Part shown: piece after piece, positions 62,368 to 64,000 of the stretch
How the letters are laid out: each line of letters opens with the position of its first letter
Numbering within the stretch: the stretch's first letter is position 1
From: Rhizobium hidalgonense
GTDB lineage: Bacteria > Pseudomonadota > Alphaproteobacteria > Rhizobiales > Rhizobiaceae
Reading direction: 5' to 3'
NCBI RefSeq assembly: GCF_002914525.1
Contig: NZ_LODW01000049.1
Location: forward strand, 62,001 to 126,000
Length of the DNA stretch: 64,000 bases
Position numbers and translations under genes: made by a program
Notes under the pieces: generated by a model
The model's database searches: none
Seen by the model: only the letters and a program-made list of their open reading frames with translations
Told to the model about the DNA's origin: nothing

Positions 62368-63880
62368 CGAAACGCCCCTCCCCCAATTCTGCACCTGCAT
62401 TGACCGCGCCCTTCAGCCGCGGCGGGAACTCGACAGTCGCGCCATGACCGGCGTCTTCGGCGATCACGGCGCCCGAGCCATCCACCGCGATCTCGATGGT
62501 GATGATCGTGCCTTCCCCGGGCTGGCTGGCGATGGCGAAATGCCCGCCGTGCAGCGCCACCAGCCCCTTGACCAGGGAGAGACCAAGTCCTGTGCCTTCG
62601 AAGCGGCGGGTATAGTCGTTCTGGATCTGGACGAAGGGCTGGCCGAGCAAGGCCAGTTTGTCGGCCGCAATGCCGATGCCGGTGTCGCTGACCGTCAGCT
62701 TGAGGATGCCGTCGCGGGCCGCCGCATCGACCGAGACGACGCCGCCGGCCTCGGTGAACTTTATGGCATTGCCGACGAGATTGATGAGGATCTGCTGGAT
62801 GGCGCGCTGGTCGGCGACGATCTCGCCGAGGCCGCGCTGGATCCGGCTCGTCAACGTCAGGCCCTTGGTCTTGGCCTGCAATGCCAGCATCGATTCGCAG
62901 GATTTGACCGAGCTCGCTATATCGAAGGCTTCAAGGATCAACTCGTAACGGCCGGCTTCGATCTTGCTCATGTCGAGCATGGTGTTGACGACAGACAAGA
63001 GATGCGCGCCGGATTCGCGCACGAGGCCGACATACTCGCGCTGGCGGTCGTTTTCGAACTTGCCGAAATATTCGCCGATCAGGATATCGGAAAAACCGAG
63101 AATGGCGTTCAGCGGCGTGCGCAGCTCGTGGCTGACGGCGGCGAGGAACCGCGACTTGGCGTCGTTTGCCGATTCGGCATCGGCGACGCGGTTCTGGGCT
63201 TCGGCCCGCAGCTGTTGCTCGACCGAAACATCGCGCAGCTGGGCAATGATGGCCGCAAGTTCGCCATCGGCGTCGCGCCGGGCTGTCATGTCCATTCTGA
63301 GATAGGCGAACTGGCGTTGATCGCGCGCAACCGAGGGGCGGTCGATGCGCAGATCGACGCACTCGGCATCCTCGCCCCGGCGCAGGTTATCGAGCGCCTG
63401 CAGGAAAAGGATGCGGTCGGAAACATGCACCTGCTCGAGGAAACCTCTGCCCTTGGGATCGCGCATCCAGGCGAGGAAATCGCGCCGGTCGCGGCCGCCG
63501 ACGGTCGCCACACTGCCATGCGGGTCGAGGAAGAAGACGAGGCCGGGGGTGGCAGCAAGGAAGAAGTCCTCGGCCGACTGTGTGGCGATACCGGCGGACG
63601 AGCCCTGGCGGGCAAGCGCGATGCTGCCGACGGCGGAAAACAGAAAAGCGGCGCAGACCATGGCAACCCCTGCCGGCAAGGCGACGGCCGGACTGGTGAC
63701 CGCCGAAAGACCGATAGGCGCGGCAATGAGAGCGGCCGACGAGAACAGCACGAGGCGGCGCAGGATCGCGAGCTCGCGCTGGCGCACGGCTTCACCGCCG
63801 CCCGTCCGGGAGAGCCAGCTTGTCGCCGCCCGGTCTACGAGCGCCGTCACCCAGCCGCCAATGTTACTCAATACTCGCAC
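62339..63880 (-). CDS. Membrane PAS-domain histidine kinase
   Basis: The 513-residue kinase has two membrane helices near the N-terminus (LVLFSSAALIAAPIGLSAVT and VALPAGVAMVCAAFLFSAVG, about 43-87), a PAS-like domain (about 100-230, FFLAATPGLVFFLDPHGSVA), HisKA with H251 in FLAAVSHELRTPLNAILGFS, and HATPase_c (NLVGNAIKFTEAGGVV; DTGIGIA; GTGLGLSLVKGLV). No response regulator is adjacent. The start is uncertain: GTG at 63880 (weak GGGCGGG upstream) is my choice; a TTG at 63895 is also open. The C-terminal tail overlaps the peptidoglycan-binding gene by 29 nt. Confidence 0.9.
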   Translation of the reverse strand: MRVLSNIGGWVTALVDRAATSWLSRTGGGEAVRQRELAILRRLVLFSSAALIAAPIGLSAVTSPAVALPAGVAMVCAAFLFSAVGSIALARQGSSAGIATQSAEDFFLAATPGLVFFLDPHGSVATVGGRDRRDFLAWMRDPKGRGFLEQVHVSDRILFLQALDNLRRGEDAECVDLRIDRPSVARDQRQFAYLRMDMTARRDADGELAAIIAQLRDVSVEQQLRAEAQNRVADAESANDAKSRFLAAVSHELRTPLNAILGFSDILIGEYFGKFENDRQREYVGLVRESGAHLLSVVNTMLDMSKIEAGRYELILEAFDIASSVKSCESMLALQAKTKGLTLTSRIQRGLGEIVADQRAIQQILINLVGNAIKFTEAGGVVSVDAAARDGILKLTVSDTGIGIAADKLALLGQPFVQIQNDYTRRFEGTGLGLSLVKGLVALHGGHFAIASQPGEGTIITIEIAVDGSGAVIAEDAGHGATVEFPPRLKGAVNAGAELGEGRFDGRAQAKIA

Positions 63881-64000
63881 GCAATACCCGCCCAAAAAGG
63901 CTGTCTGTCGATCCGGACAATAGGCCCCGGCGGCTTAAAGAAAGGATAAGGCAAAAGCGCCGTTCACAGCCGGAAAGAGCAGAAAATCCCGTTTTGAAGC

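Overview
The window reads as chromosomal DNA of a fast-growing rhizobium, most likely Rhizobium of the leguminosarum/etli group. The support is the high GC content with typical alphaproteobacterial codon use, the block glnE / two-component pair / degP / ccmH-F-E-I (cycLKJH), the feuN-feuP-feuQ cluster, and intergenic hairpins of a type common in rhizobia. The genus is inferred from gene content, not from a marker gene. I see no rRNA, tRNA, CRISPR array, insertion sequence or prophage, and no block of clearly foreign composition.

Region 1 (1-12 kb): a partial aminoglycoside-phosphotransferase-fold gene runs off the left edge. It is followed by an RND efflux adaptor/pump operon behind a TetR-type palindrome, an Hsp70-like ATPase without a substrate-binding domain, a family-4-like uracil-DNA glycosylase, two very small genes, an unknown protein with a possible HTH tail, an EamA exporter, and a soluble chemoreceptor-like protein with its signalling tip at the N-terminus.

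Region 2 (12-32 kb, the conserved core): pepN, a membrane PAS histidine kinase, glnE, an OmpR-type regulator/kinase pair, the periplasmic protease degP, the cytochrome c maturation genes ccmI-E-F-H, a small lipoprotein, and the feuN-P-Q envelope-signalling cassette. Most are co-oriented on the minus strand, with 4-nt stop/start overlaps inside the ccm operon. The common theme is envelope biogenesis and sensing.

Region 3 (32-51 kb, accessory-like): a mosaic of small modules in which a regulator sits beside one target. These are DUF1348+TetR, GST/LysR, LysR/NADP-reductase-like, LysR/MFS, MocR/degenerate HtrA-like protein and SDR/TetR. Several have clear palindromic operator candidates in the gap. 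The region also holds a GH19-fold lytic enzyme, a VOC protein, a fatty acid desaturase and several tiny genes.

Region 4 (51-64 kb): an ExoD-family protein with a small partner, a TerC-family membrane protein with a TTG start behind a structured leader RNA, YcgN, a class A penicillin-binding protein, a DUF1214/DUF1254 pair, more small proteins, DUF2336, DUF1491, a second soluble chemoreceptor-like protein, and a PAS histidine kinase overlapping a membrane-anchored peptidoglycan-binding protein.

The most unusual items are the HtrA-like protein that has lost all three catalytic residues, the terC leader, the two soluble chemoreceptor-like proteins, the UDG missing iron-sulfur ligands, the feuN small-protein gene with phased repeats upstream, and a set of palindromic operators with no obvious regulator nearby.
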